From DAOUCP01 sp034432155 (GTDB lineage Bacteria; Chloroflexota; Anaerolineae; Epilineales; Epilineaceae): 7,483 nucleotides of DNA. Below, piece after piece: positions 1 through 6,203 of the stretch; position 1 is the stretch's first letter, and each line of letters begins with the position of its first letter. The notes under the pieces are model-generated. The model searched no databases. It saw only the letters and a list, made by a program, of their open reading frames with translations, and had not been told where the DNA came from. Position numbers and translations under genes: made by a program. Where the stretch lies: contig DAOUCP010000135.1 of assembly GCA_034432155.1 (NCBI GenBank), positions 1 to 7,483 on the forward strand. Reading direction: 5' to 3'.

Positions 1-975
1 GGCGCTCGCCACCACGGGACGGGCTAGCGCCAGCGACTCGAGGAGCACCACCGGCAGTCCTTCGCTGCGCGACGGCAGCGCCACGACCGACGAGGCAGCC
101 AGGAGGGCCGCGACATCCGACTGGTAGCCAGCAAAGCGAACGACTTCGGCGATCCCGAGGTCGCGGGCCAGACGGTGCAAAGCCAGTCGCTCCGGCCCGT
201 CGCCGACGATGAGAAACTGGACGCTGGAAAGCTGCTCGCGCACTTGGCGGGCGGCGAGGAGCAGGCAATCGACGCCCTTCTGCTGTGTCAGGCGGCCGAC
301 CATGGTCACCAGCGGGCCTTCGGCCGGCAGCCCGAGGCGGGCGCGCACGAGCTGGGGCGGCGCCACCATTTCCGCAAACCGCTCGACGGCCACCGCCGGC
401 GGGATGAGGCACAGCCGCCGACGGTCCAAGCCCCGTGACAGAAGCAAGCGACGCTGGTCGCGGGACACGGTGACGACCGCATCGGCCAGCCGCAGAAGGA
501 AGAGATCGATCGTCCGATAGAGCCGCAGGCGTCGTGATCCTGAGGTGTGGAGATGCACCGTCGCGACCCAGGGCAGGCTGCGTTCGCTGCGGCGGGCCAC
601 AAGTCCGCCCAGCATGTTGCTGCGGTAGTCATGGCTGTGGACGATGTCCGGCGATGCCTCGCGCAGCCGCTGCGCCAGACGGCGAAAGGTTCGCACCGAC
701 AACGGGCCCGGGTCGAGTACTTGGTCGGCCTGTATGCCCTGGGCGCGGCCTTCCGCGATCCAGGGATGAACGGCGGCATCGCCGGGTCCGGGTCGGTAGA
801 GGGCAAGCAGGCGGACGGTGACGCCCCATTCGGCCAGGGGCGCCACTAGCTCGGTGATCACCCGCTCGGGCCCGTACCGACCGCGCGAGCTTCGCAGGTG
901 CAGGACGGCGATGCCATCTGGCTCGTGACGCGGCTGGGAAGGCCCTTCCGGCGCCCCGGAAGCCGAGTTCGTCAC
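1..975 (-). CDS. GT4-family glycosyltransferase, C-terminus cut by window edge
   Basis: The product is a GT-B fold, retaining glycosyltransferase that should move a sugar from a nucleotide-sugar donor to a growing surface glycan or similar acceptor at the cytoplasmic side. The frame is open for 325 codons from a GTG at 975 to the window edge. Visible parts: an N-terminal acceptor domain with YGPERVITEL (residues 34-43) in the glycine/basic loop position, HSHDYRSN (113-120), then the donor-domain start VGRLTQQKGVD (226-236), VGDGPE (257-262), and the EX7E motif E305-GLPVVLL-E313. Family members are usually about 370-390 residues, so roughly 50 C-terminal residues lie outside. I chose GTG 975 because it overlaps the TGA of the upstream glycosyltransferase (GTGA, 972-975), which suggests translational coupling; no in-frame ATG lies close by. 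The substrate cannot be told from sequence. Confidence 0.9.
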   Translation of the reverse strand, partial: MTNSASGAPEGPSQPRHEPDGIAVLHLRSSRGRYGPERVITELVAPLAEWGVTVRLLALYRPGPGDAAVHPWIAEGRAQGIQADQVLDPGPLSVRTFRRLAQRLREASPDIVHSHDYRSNMLGGLVARRSERSLPWVATVHLHTSGSRRLRLYRTIDLFLLRLADAVVTVSRDQRRLLLSRGLDRRRLCLIPPAVAVERFAEMVAPPQLVRARLGLPAEGPLVTMVGRLTQQKGVDCLLLAARQVREQLSSVQFLIVGDGPERLALHRLARDLGIAEVVRFAGYQSDVAALLAASSVVALPSRSEGLPVVLLESLALARPVVASA

Positions 976-2135
976 GGCTCGATGGTCGCCCTTGCCGCAG
1001 GGCGGCCGCACCGCGCCTCGAGCAGCCAGCCGTCGTAACAGGCGGTGAGTCGACGCACCATGCGCCGGGCGTCGAAACAGGCCACGGCCCGCTCCCGAGC
1101 GGCGGTCTCCATTCGCGACCGCACGGCCGGATGGGCCAAGAGATCGCCCAGCGTCTGTGCCAGCGCGGCCGGCTGGGACACCGCAACGACACGGCCGGTC
1201 ACGCCGTCTTCGATGGCCTCCGCCACGCCGCCGGCGTCCGTCGCCACCACCACGCGACCGCAGGCCATCGCCTCGAGAATCACCAAGGGCAGGCCTTCGA
1301 CGCGGGACGGGAGGCAGACAAGGTCGGCTGCGGCGTACAGATCGGCCATGTCAGCTCGATGGCCGAGCCAACGCACCACACCTTCGAGGCCGAGGGCATT
1401 GCCGAGTGCTTGCAGCGCCGATTGCGCAGGTCCCCCACCGGCGCACAGGGCCAACATGTTGGGAACCGACGGTGCGAGCGAGGCCAGAGCTGCCAGAAAG
1501 TCGGTGTGTCCTTTGCGCGGCTCCAGACGGGCCGGCACGAGGATGATGGTCGCCGCTTCGTCCAGGCCGAGCCGGCGACGGGCGCCGACGCGGTCAGCCG
1601 GTGCGAAGCCGTCGGTGTCGACGCCATTCTCGATCACGGCGATGCGCCAGCCGGGGACCCCGCGGCTGATCAGCTCGCGACGCATGGCCTCAGACACAGC
1701 TAGGAAGTGAGTCCCGGGCAGCAAGCAGCGGTCGGCCAAGGCGCGGACCGCGGACGGTGGCCGTCCTCGGCAGTGCTCGTGCGCGATCACTAGCGGTACC
1801 GAGGCCCATCGGGCTGCCAGTCGCACGTACGGCGAGCACCGGCTGTACAGGGGTACCTGTACGATGGCCGGGCGCCGGCGACGCAGCCAGCCAGCAATCA
1901 CTGCCACAGCGCCGAGGTCGTACGGGCGTCGAAGTCGACCGAGGGCCGCCACCGGCACGCCGAGCGCCTTGGCTTCGTCTGCGAGTCGGCCACGGTCACG
2001 GACGCACAGCAGGTGCGGCCGGTAGCGCTCTCGGTCTAGCAGACGCCACGTGGTGAGGCTGAGACGCTGCGCCCCACCGTCGCCGAAGTCGAGGAAGGCG
2101 TACACGACGGTGGCTGCATCGCAGCGCGAAGTCAT
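972..2135 (-). CDS. GT4-family glycosyltransferase
   Basis: This is a complete 387-residue GT-B glycosyltransferase, a normal length for the GT4 family. The N-terminal domain carries the GDGGAQR loop (residues 18-24), a common acceptor/donor-contacting element near the start of GT4 enzymes, and IAHEHCRG (117-124). The donor-binding half shows IENGVD (168-173), VPARLEPRKGH (200-210) with R203 and K208 in the usual phosphate-contacting positions, and the EX7E motif E280-GLPLVIL-E288 followed by MACGRVVVATDAGG. The protein is soluble or peripheral at the inner membrane, with no membrane segments. It starts 87 bases after cydB and overlaps the next glycosyltransferase by 4 bases, so the two probably work on the same glycan. 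No strong Shine-Dalgarno is visible before ATG 2135, but the protein starts naturally there, shortly before the first beta strand. Donor and acceptor are unknown. Confidence 0.93.
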   Translation of the reverse strand: MTSRCDAATVVYAFLDFGDGGAQRLSLTTWRLLDRERYRPHLLCVRDRGRLADEAKALGVPVAALGRLRRPYDLGAVAVIAGWLRRRRPAIVQVPLYSRCSPYVRLAARWASVPLVIAHEHCRGRPPSAVRALADRCLLPGTHFLAVSEAMRRELISRGVPGWRIAVIENGVDTDGFAPADRVGARRRLGLDEAATIILVPARLEPRKGHTDFLAALASLAPSVPNMLALCAGGGPAQSALQALGNALGLEGVVRWLGHRADMADLYAAADLVCLPSRVEGLPLVILEAMACGRVVVATDAGGVAEAIEDGVTGRVVAVSQPAALAQTLGDLLAHPAVRSRMETAARERAVACFDARRMVRRLTACYDGWLLEARCGRPAARATIEP

Positions 2136-2201
2136 CGTGGGCTCGCATGCGCTCGGGCGCGGCTTCTGGGACGATGCCGCGCCGCCGCTTCGTTCCTGGG
2201 C

Positions 2202-2218
2202 GGCCGGTGCCGCCGGCC
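2202..2218 (-). other. GC-rich hairpin between cydB and the glycosyltransferases
   Basis: A perfect 6-base inverted repeat (GGCCGG / CCGGCC, 5-base loop) lies 4 bases after the cydB stop, in the 87-base gap before the glycosyltransferase. There is no T-run after it on the minus strand, so it is not a canonical intrinsic terminator. It could weaken read-through, protect the cydAB message 3' end, or be chance in GC-rich DNA. Confidence 0.3.
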
Positions 2219-2222
2219 TGGG

Positions 2223-3260
2223 TCACACCGCCGCAGCATGGCCCTCCTCGTAGGCCGCTTCCTCATTGGCCAGCGAGGTACCGAAGACGCGATGGACCCA
2301 GATCTGGCAGAGCAACACCACAGGCAAGAAGGCGGCAACGACGACGAGCATTACCTTCAGGGTGAGCGGACTGGAGGCTGCGTTGGCGATGGTGAGGCTG
2401 TAGGCGGGGTCCAACGACGACCGAATGAGGTTCGGATAGAGCCCCACCACGCCTAACACCGTGGTGGCGACAACGACGGCCGCCGATGCGAACCAGGCCG
2501 GCCACCACTGCCCGGTGGCCATGAGCGCCCGCGCTGCCACAAGAGCCACCACCGCCACCGCCGGAATGGCGAACAGGACGGGCCGTGCTAAGTAGTTCGC
2601 GTACAGGCTGGTGCTGGTCGCGGAGGCGATGAGAAACAACAACGCTCCGACGACCAGTGCGATCCACAGGCGATTGGCAAGCCTTGCGGAGTGCCTATGA
2701 AGCTCCCCGCTCGCCTTTGTGGCCAGCCACAGCGTGCCGTGGAAGGCCAGCATAACGACGAACAAGAGACCGCCAGCCAGGGCGTATGGATGGAGAAGGG
2801 CCAGGAGGCCGCCCTGCACTACCCCGTCGGCCGTCAGGGCCAGCCCCCGGAACAGATTGGCGAAGGCGACGCCGAGCAGGAAGCTGACAAGCAGGCTGGC
2901 GGAGGCAAACGCGGCATCCCACAGCCCACGCCAACGCGATGGCCCGAGCTTGTCACGGAAGGGGAAGGTCGCGCCACGCAGAATGAGCGCGATCAGGATG
3001 AGCATCAGTGGCGCCATGAGCGCACTGAAGAGGGTAGCGTAGGCGGCGGGAAAGGCGGCGAAGGTGATGGCGCCGGCCGCGATCAGCCAGACCTCGTTGC
3101 CATCCCAGAAAGGACCCATGGTGCGATAGATCAGCTTGCGATCGGCTTCACGCTTGGCCACCACGGGCATGGTCATCCCCAGGCCAAGATCGTAGCCATC
3201 CAGCACGAAGTAGATTGCCCACAAGAGACCCCACAGCAGGAACCAGATGGTGCCCAGCAT
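2223..3260 (-). CDS. cydB: Cytochrome bd-type quinol oxidase subunit II
   Basis: Subunit II of the cytochrome bd quinol:O2 oxidoreductase, an inner-membrane terminal oxidase that pairs with CydA and supports respiration at low oxygen or under inhibitors such as cyanide or nitric oxide. The 345-residue product fits the CydB/CioB family. Diagnostic elements are DGYDLG (residues 21-26), GPFWDGNEVWL (49-59) including the conserved Asp of the WDGN motif, and RGATFPFR, with about nine hydrophobic segments through the rest. The frame stays open upstream to 3524, but residues before ATG 3260 are non-family Arg/Pro-rich sequence read out of frame from cydA. ATG 3260 has a near-perfect Shine-Dalgarno and starts the protein at the usual MLGTIWFLLW position. 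It begins 2 bases after the cydA stop, so the two are one operon. No CydX-like small hydrophobic reading frame is seen after its stop. Confidence 0.97.
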   Translation of the reverse strand: MLGTIWFLLWGLLWAIYFVLDGYDLGLGMTMPVVAKREADRKLIYRTMGPFWDGNEVWLIAAGAITFAAFPAAYATLFSALMAPLMLILIALILRGATFPFRDKLGPSRWRGLWDAAFASASLLVSFLLGVAFANLFRGLALTADGVVQGGLLALLHPYALAGGLLFVVMLAFHGTLWLATKASGELHRHSARLANRLWIALVVGALLFLIASATSTSLYANYLARPVLFAIPAVAVVALVAARALMATGQWWPAWFASAAVVVATTVLGVVGLYPNLIRSSLDPAYSLTIANAASSPLTLKVMLVVVAAFLPVVLLCQIWVHRVFGTSLANEEAAYEEGHAAAV

Positions 3261-3262
3261 CG

Positions 3263-4594
3263 TTACCCCTCCTTGTTGCCGATCTGCGGAGCCAGTGGCG
3301 GCGGTCCCTGGATGGCGAAACGACGGCAGACGGTGAACGCCGCCACGCCGAGTAACGCATACAGGACGAAGAGCACCGCCAGCCAGCCGGCCACCTGGTG
3401 CGTGGACAGCGGCGCCAGTGCTTCCTCGGTGCGCATCAGGCCATAGACGATCCAGGGCTGGCGACCTACTTCGGTGACGATCCAGCCTGTCTGGATGGCC
3501 AGATAGGGCAGGGGCAGGCTCCACATCACCAGTCGCAGGAATCGAGGGCTGTCCGCCGGCCGATGGCGTTGGAAAAAGCCGATCGCCGCCAAGGCCACGA
3601 ACAGGAAGCCGAGGGCCACCATGATGCGGAACGCCAAGAAGGTGATCGCCACTGGCGGTCGGTCACGCACCGGGAACGCCCGCAGGCCCTGCACTTCGGC
3701 ATCCGCCCTATGGTACGCCAGGAGGCTGAGCGCTGCCGGGATTCTGCCGATCTCCCAGCGATTGCGCTCGGCGGCCGGCTCTGGGATGGCCAACAGGACC
3801 TGCGGGGCGCGCGTCTGGGTTTCCCAGAGGGCCTCCATGGCCGCCAGTTTCGTCGGCTGGATCTTGGCCACCTCAGCGCCATGCAGATGGCCCTGGACCA
3901 CCTGGGCCACGGAGAAGACCAGGGCGAAGGTGAGGCCGTGTCGAAAGGCCGTGGTGAAGAAGGAGGTGTTCTGGCGTCGCAAGAGATGGTAGGCACTGAC
4001 GGCCATGAGGACGAAACCGGTCAAGATGTAAGCGCCGAGGAGGGTGTGCAGGATGATGTGCCAGCCGAAACCATGGCTGATGATGGCCCGGAGGTTCTCC
4101 AGTTCGGCTCGGCCGGAACGCAGCGCATAACCGACCGGATGCTGCATCCAGGCATTCGCCAGCAGGATCCATACCGCCGAGATCGTCGCCGCGCCAGCCA
4201 CGAGCCACATCGAGGTGGCGTGCGCCCGCGGCGACAGCCTTCGCCAGCCGAAGGCCCAGACGGCCACGAAGGTGGACTCCAAGAAGAACGCGACGGTGGC
4301 TTCGATCGCCAGGAGGGAGCCGAAGACATCGCCCACGTACTGGGCATACCGAGACCAGTTCGTCCCAAACTGGAATTCCAATGTTATTCCGGTGACCACG
4401 CCAACTGCGAAATTCACCAGGAAGATGCGTCCCCAGAACTGCGCCGAACGAAGTGCCTCTCTATCTCCATTCCTAACATATCTAGTTTCCATAAACGCAA
4501 TGTACAACGATAGGCCCAAGGTTAAGGGTACAAAGAGAAAATGAAAGGCAGTTGTCATCGCAAATTGCAGTCGAGATAGTGTCAGTGCGTCCAT
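3263..4594 (-). CDS. cydA: Cytochrome bd-type quinol oxidase subunit I, short Q-loop type
   Basis: Subunit I of the bd-type quinol oxidase, the inner-membrane subunit that binds haems b558, b595 and d and the quinol. The 443-residue product keeps the family residues, matched here to known E. coli CydA positions: H18 (E. coli H19), E98 and E106 (E99, E107), H183 (H186), K249 and E254 of the Q-loop (K252, E257), FRIM with M325 (M393), and GRQPW at 377-381. K249 to M325 spans 76 residues against 141 in E. coli, so this is the short Q-loop group that includes CioA and Bacillus-type enzymes. ATG 4594 is chosen over the longer open frame (to 4756) because it has a Shine-Dalgarno and starts with the usual LSRLQFAMTTAFHFLF segment. 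Its first 50 or so codons are A/T-rich and unlike the rest of the gene. It is first of the cydAB pair. No cydDC assembly genes are in the window. Confidence 0.97.
   Translation of the reverse strand: MDALTLSRLQFAMTTAFHFLFVPLTLGLSLYIAFMETRYVRNGDREALRSAQFWGRIFLVNFAVGVVTGITLEFQFGTNWSRYAQYVGDVFGSLLAIEATVAFFLESTFVAVWAFGWRRLSPRAHATSMWLVAGAATISAVWILLANAWMQHPVGYALRSGRAELENLRAIISHGFGWHIILHTLLGAYILTGFVLMAVSAYHLLRRQNTSFFTTAFRHGLTFALVFSVAQVVQGHLHGAEVAKIQPTKLAAMEALWETQTRAPQVLLAIPEPAAERNRWEIGRIPAALSLLAYHRADAEVQGLRAFPVRDRPPVAITFLAFRIMVALGFLFVALAAIGFFQRHRPADSPRFLRLVMWSLPLPYLAIQTGWIVTEVGRQPWIVYGLMRTEEALAPLSTHQVAGWLAVLFVLYALLGVAAFTVCRRFAIQGPPPLAPQIGNKEG
3266..3274 (-). promoter_or_regulatory. cydB ribosome binding site inside the cydA 3' end
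   Basis: AAGGAGGGG on the minus strand, 5 to 7 bases before ATG 3260, is a near-perfect Shine-Dalgarno. It is built from the last codons of cydA (Lys-Glu-Gly) and decides the cydB start against the longer open frame upstream. The arrangement should keep the two subunits translated in balance. Confidence 0.85.
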
Positions 4595-4600
4595 AAGCCT
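4440..4600 (-). other. Low-GC patch covering the 5' end of cydA
   Basis: Within cydA the codon choice changes abruptly. By my hand count, codons 1-50 have G or C in third position in 20 of 50 (with CTA, TTA, AGA, AGG and ACA), while codons 51-80 have 21 of 30 and codons 119-168 have 41 of 50. The protein itself is normal throughout. The patch may be a recombination segment from a lower-GC donor, or selection for an unstructured 5' end, though it is long for the latter. Confidence 0.7.
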
Positions 4601-5031
4601 TGCTCCTGTCTGTGTGACCGTGCCGGTGACGATGGTCGCTGGGTCTCTGCCGAGAGCGACATGCCAACGGGCAAACGACGCCGCCGCTCCAAGAGAATCA
4701 TCCACATGGGCGCTCGCCCACCGCCCTCGGGCAGCGATTGGGCCGGTAGCCGGCATCCTTCCCCAGGGGGCAGGCCCATGGCTGCCGGTCGCAGCGGGTG
4801 CAGCCCCTCGCCACCTGGCCGAGCACTCCTGCGCGGTTTACGGCGGGCAGCGGCTAGGGCAGCAACGGCGACCACCGCCAGGGCGGCCGTCAGGGCCGGC
4901 GTCAGGGCCACAGCCACCGCCAGGGCGACCACCAGAGCCAACGCCTCGGCGACAGCCGGACCGAGTGCGAGTACCACCGCCAGGGCGAAAGCCAGAGCGA
5001 CAGCCGTCATCCGGAAGAGCGCGAGATGCAT
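4582..5031 (-). CDS. Possible small hydrophobic protein upstream of cydA (doubtful)
   Basis: I do not recognise this 149-residue reading frame. From ATG 5031 it begins MHLALFRMTAVALAFALAVV and continues as an almost pure Ala/Leu/Val stretch to about residue 61, broken by GPAVAE (24-29) and TP (44-45), which would make two membrane helices. A basic patch RRKPRR (63-68) follows, consistent with an inside-positive end, then a Pro/Gly/Arg-rich tail with no family features. It ends at 4582, overlapping the cydA start by 13 bases, and a weak promoter-like pair lies about 23 bases upstream. Against it: no clear Shine-Dalgarno before 5031, a low-complexity composition that also leaves long frames open on the other strand, and a tail that looks like out-of-frame GC-rich DNA. 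It could be a membrane peptide co-transcribed with cydAB, a leader peptide, or not a gene. Confidence 0.22.
   Translation of the reverse strand: MHLALFRMTAVALAFALAVVLALGPAVAEALALVVALAVAVALTPALTAALAVVAVAALAAARRKPRRSARPGGEGLHPLRPAAMGLPPGEGCRLPAQSLPEGGGRAPMWMILLERRRRLPVGMSLSAETQRPSSPARSHRQEQGLWTH
4603..4607 (-). promoter_or_regulatory. cydA ribosome binding site
   Basis: AGGAG on the minus strand with an 8-base spacer to ATG 4594. It supports this start over the upstream in-frame ATG at 4756, whose extra 54 residues do not resemble the CydA family. Confidence 0.75.
4861..5007. repeat. Low-complexity imperfect repeat tract
   Basis: The 13-base word CCACCGCCAGGGC (plus strand) occurs exactly three times, at 4872-4884, 4914-4926 and 4974-4986. 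The offsets of 42 and 60 bases are both multiples of 6. Diverged versions such as CGTCAGGGC lie between. On the minus strand the tract is a run of GCC-CTG-like dipeptide codons (Ala-Leu/Ala-Val), on the plus strand Ala/Arg/Thr. The rest of the 4595-5191 interval shows no convincing gene. Confidence 0.6.
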
Positions 5032-5053
5032 GCGGTCGCGATCGATGGTGCGG

Positions 5054-5082
5054 ATGCTACTTAGGCGAGGGCGCGGGCGCAA
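5054..5082 (-). promoter_or_regulatory. Candidate leftward promoter for the cyd operon region
   Basis: On the minus strand TTGCGC (5082-5077), a 17-base spacer and TAGCAT (5059-5054) form a sigma70-like pair with ideal spacing but only 3/6 and 4/6 consensus matches. Transcription would start near 5047, just ahead of the hydrophobic reading frame at 5031 and about 450 bases before cydA. No FNR-like TTGAT-N4-ATCAA site was seen. A weak call. Confidence 0.3.
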
Positions 5083-5191
5083 GGCACTCGCCGTCAGGGC
5101 AGTCGCCAGCCTCGGCGGGCGCCCGGAAGGCGACGGAGCGCCCCTACCGCACAGGCCTTGGAAGCATGCGGGAGGCGCGCCTTGCGCCGCG

Positions 5192-5220
5192 TTGACCGGC
5201 CGGCAATGGCGGGCTAGTAT
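5192..5220 (+). promoter_or_regulatory. Sigma70-type promoter for the MNT/HEPN genes
   Basis: TTGACC (5192-5197), a 17-base spacer, and TAGTAT (5215-5220) match the -35 and -10 consensus at 5/6 and 4/6 with optimal spacing. Transcription should start near 5227, leaving a very short leader before ATG 5244 and almost none before the alternative GTG 5229. Confidence 0.6.
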
Positions 5221-5243
5221 CCGTCGCTGTGCTCCGCCAGGGG

Positions 5244-5748
5244 ATGGAGACGAAACGCACCATCCAAGGTACCTTCGAAGGGCTGTTCGCACCGCTTGTC
5301 GAAGCGTGCCGCGCGACGTGGTGTTCGTTTGATGGCTGTGGTGATCTTTGGTTCGGCTGCTCGGGGCGTGGCTGGCCCAGACTCCGATGTGGATGTCCTG
5401 GTGGTGGCCGAACGGCTGCCTGACGGGCGCATGGCCCGGGTAAGCGGGTTCGCCCCCGTCGACGCAGCGATCGAGCCCTTGCTTCGGCTTGCCCGCCAAC
5501 AGGGCGTGAAGACGTGGCTCTCGCCGGTGTTCAAGACACCGGAAGAGGTGGTGGCCGGCAGTCTGCTCTTTCTGGACATGACCGAGGATGCCCGGGTGCT
5601 CTATGATCGGGCGGGCTTCTTCGGCGCTGCGATGGCTCGATTGCGCCGACGCCTGGCGGCGCTGGGAGCCCGGCGCATTTGGGTGGGAAATGCCTGGTAC
5701 TGGGATCTCAAGCCAGGCTACGCGCCCGGTGACGTGTTTGAGGTATGA
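5244..5748 (+). pseudogene. MNT-type nucleotidyltransferase (antitoxin-like), frameshifted
   Basis: This is a small DNA polymerase beta-superfamily nucleotidyltransferase of the kind paired with HEPN proteins. In MntA/HepT-type pairs the MNT partner neutralises the HEPN toxin, in studied cases by adding AMP. The core is intact in one frame: IFGSAARG then DSDVDVLVV gives GS-X10-DXD, the nucleotide/metal-binding signature, and the end GNAWYWDLKPGYAPGDVFEV resembles relatives of this pair as I recall them. The N-terminal helix (from METKRTIQGTFEGLFAPLVEACRATW) lies in a different frame; the frames join at about 5319-5332 if one base is extra or two are missing. Two missing G at 5320-5321 would give W-G-V-R-L-M-A-V-V-I-F-G-S, the family pattern. 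ATG 5332 could still start a shortened protein lacking the first helix. GTG 5229 is an alternative start. The TGA overlaps the HEPN ATG (5745-5748). Real decay and sequencing error are both possible. Confidence 0.72.
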
Positions 5749-6162
5749 GCAACGTCTCCCTAGCCCAAAGCGATCTGATCAAGGCCACTAAGCGCTTGGC
5801 GATCCTGCCCGTGCTGTTCGATTCGGCCGCATACTCCGATGTGGTGGGCGAGGCGCGGGAGATCGTCGAGTTGGCGCTCAAAGCGATGTTGCGCCAGGTG
5901 GGGGCGGAGCCACCGAAGTGGCATGACGTGAGTTCGATCGTGGCGGAGTTTGCCCAGCGGTTTCGGGCGGACATCCAAGCGGACATCCCCCCTGCGGTCC
6001 GTTTCGGGTGGGCTGCGCCGAGAGCGGGAGTTGTCGTTTTGCGGCGACGTCGACTTCATTCCCACAGAGCAGTACAGTGCGGCCGATGGTCTGCGGGCCA
6101 TGGAAGATGCGCGCTTCGTGGTGGCTGTGGCCGGGCGGATGATCGATCTGCCCGCGGAATGA
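5745..6162 (+). pseudogene. HEPN-domain protein (partner of MNT), frameshifted
   Basis: HEPN proteins are helical, often act as ribonuclease toxins, and are commonly encoded next to an MNT nucleotidyltransferase. The first 82 or so residues are in one frame: a helix with LIKATKRLAILPVLFDS, then EIVELALKAMLRQVG (39-53) and KWHDVSSIV (58-66), matching the HEPN pattern ELALKALL...HD. The C-terminal part, LRRERELSFCGDVDFIPTEQ then AMEDARFVVAV, lies in another frame. Dropping one C from the C6 run at 5987-5992 joins them into 138 residues ending at TGA 6160-6162. The RX4-6H ribonuclease motif of HepT-type toxins is not present in the restored product, as expected if it is the PF05168-like branch, so nuclease activity is uncertain. 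It overlaps the MNT stop by 4 bases (ATGA). Confidence 0.72.
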
Positions 6163-6188
6163 CGAACGACGCGTCGGCAGTCTTCGAC

Positions 6189-6193
6189 AGGAG
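6189..6193 (+). promoter_or_regulatory. acuI ribosome binding site
   Basis: AGGAG with a 10-base spacer to ATG 6204. It favours that start over the in-frame ATG 6159, which overlaps the HEPN stop as ATGA and would add 15 residues without family similarity. Confidence 0.6.
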
Positions 6194-6203
6194 CACGGAC
6201 GAG

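Noticed and set aside
1996..2226. GTG-started 76-codon frame overlapping the cydB stop as a possible CydX-like peptide
   Set aside because: The translation is Arg/Pro/Gly-rich and not hydrophobic, and most of it lies out of frame within the glycosyltransferase gene.
3261..3524. 88-residue N-terminal extension of CydB
   Set aside because: It overlaps the cydA 3' end out of frame, is Arg/Pro/Gly-rich, and the ribosome binding site sits before ATG 3260.
3398..4513. 371-codon plus-strand open frame opposite cydA, and similar long frames opposite cydB, the glycosyltransferases and acuI
   Set aside because: They lie fully antisense to well-supported genes, have His/Gln/Gly/Arg-rich or Arg-rich composition without motifs, and are typical shadows in GC-rich DNA.
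4630..4700. Sigma54-like site upstream of cydA (TTGGCATG on the minus strand)
   Set aside because: The required GC at the -12 position with the correct spacing is missing.
4594..4756. 54-residue N-terminal extension of CydA
   Set aside because: The extra residues do not resemble the family, while ATG 4594 has a Shine-Dalgarno and gives the standard N-terminus.
5174..5188. Small inverted repeat GGCGC/GCGCC upstream of the -35 box at 5192
   Set aside because: A five-base GC stem is expected by chance in DNA of this composition and has no T-run or other support as an operator or terminator.
4661..5332. 223-codon plus-strand frame through the low-complexity tract
   Set aside because: It is mostly Ala/Arg/Thr low-complexity sequence with no domain, and it runs through the promoter and into the MNT gene out of frame.
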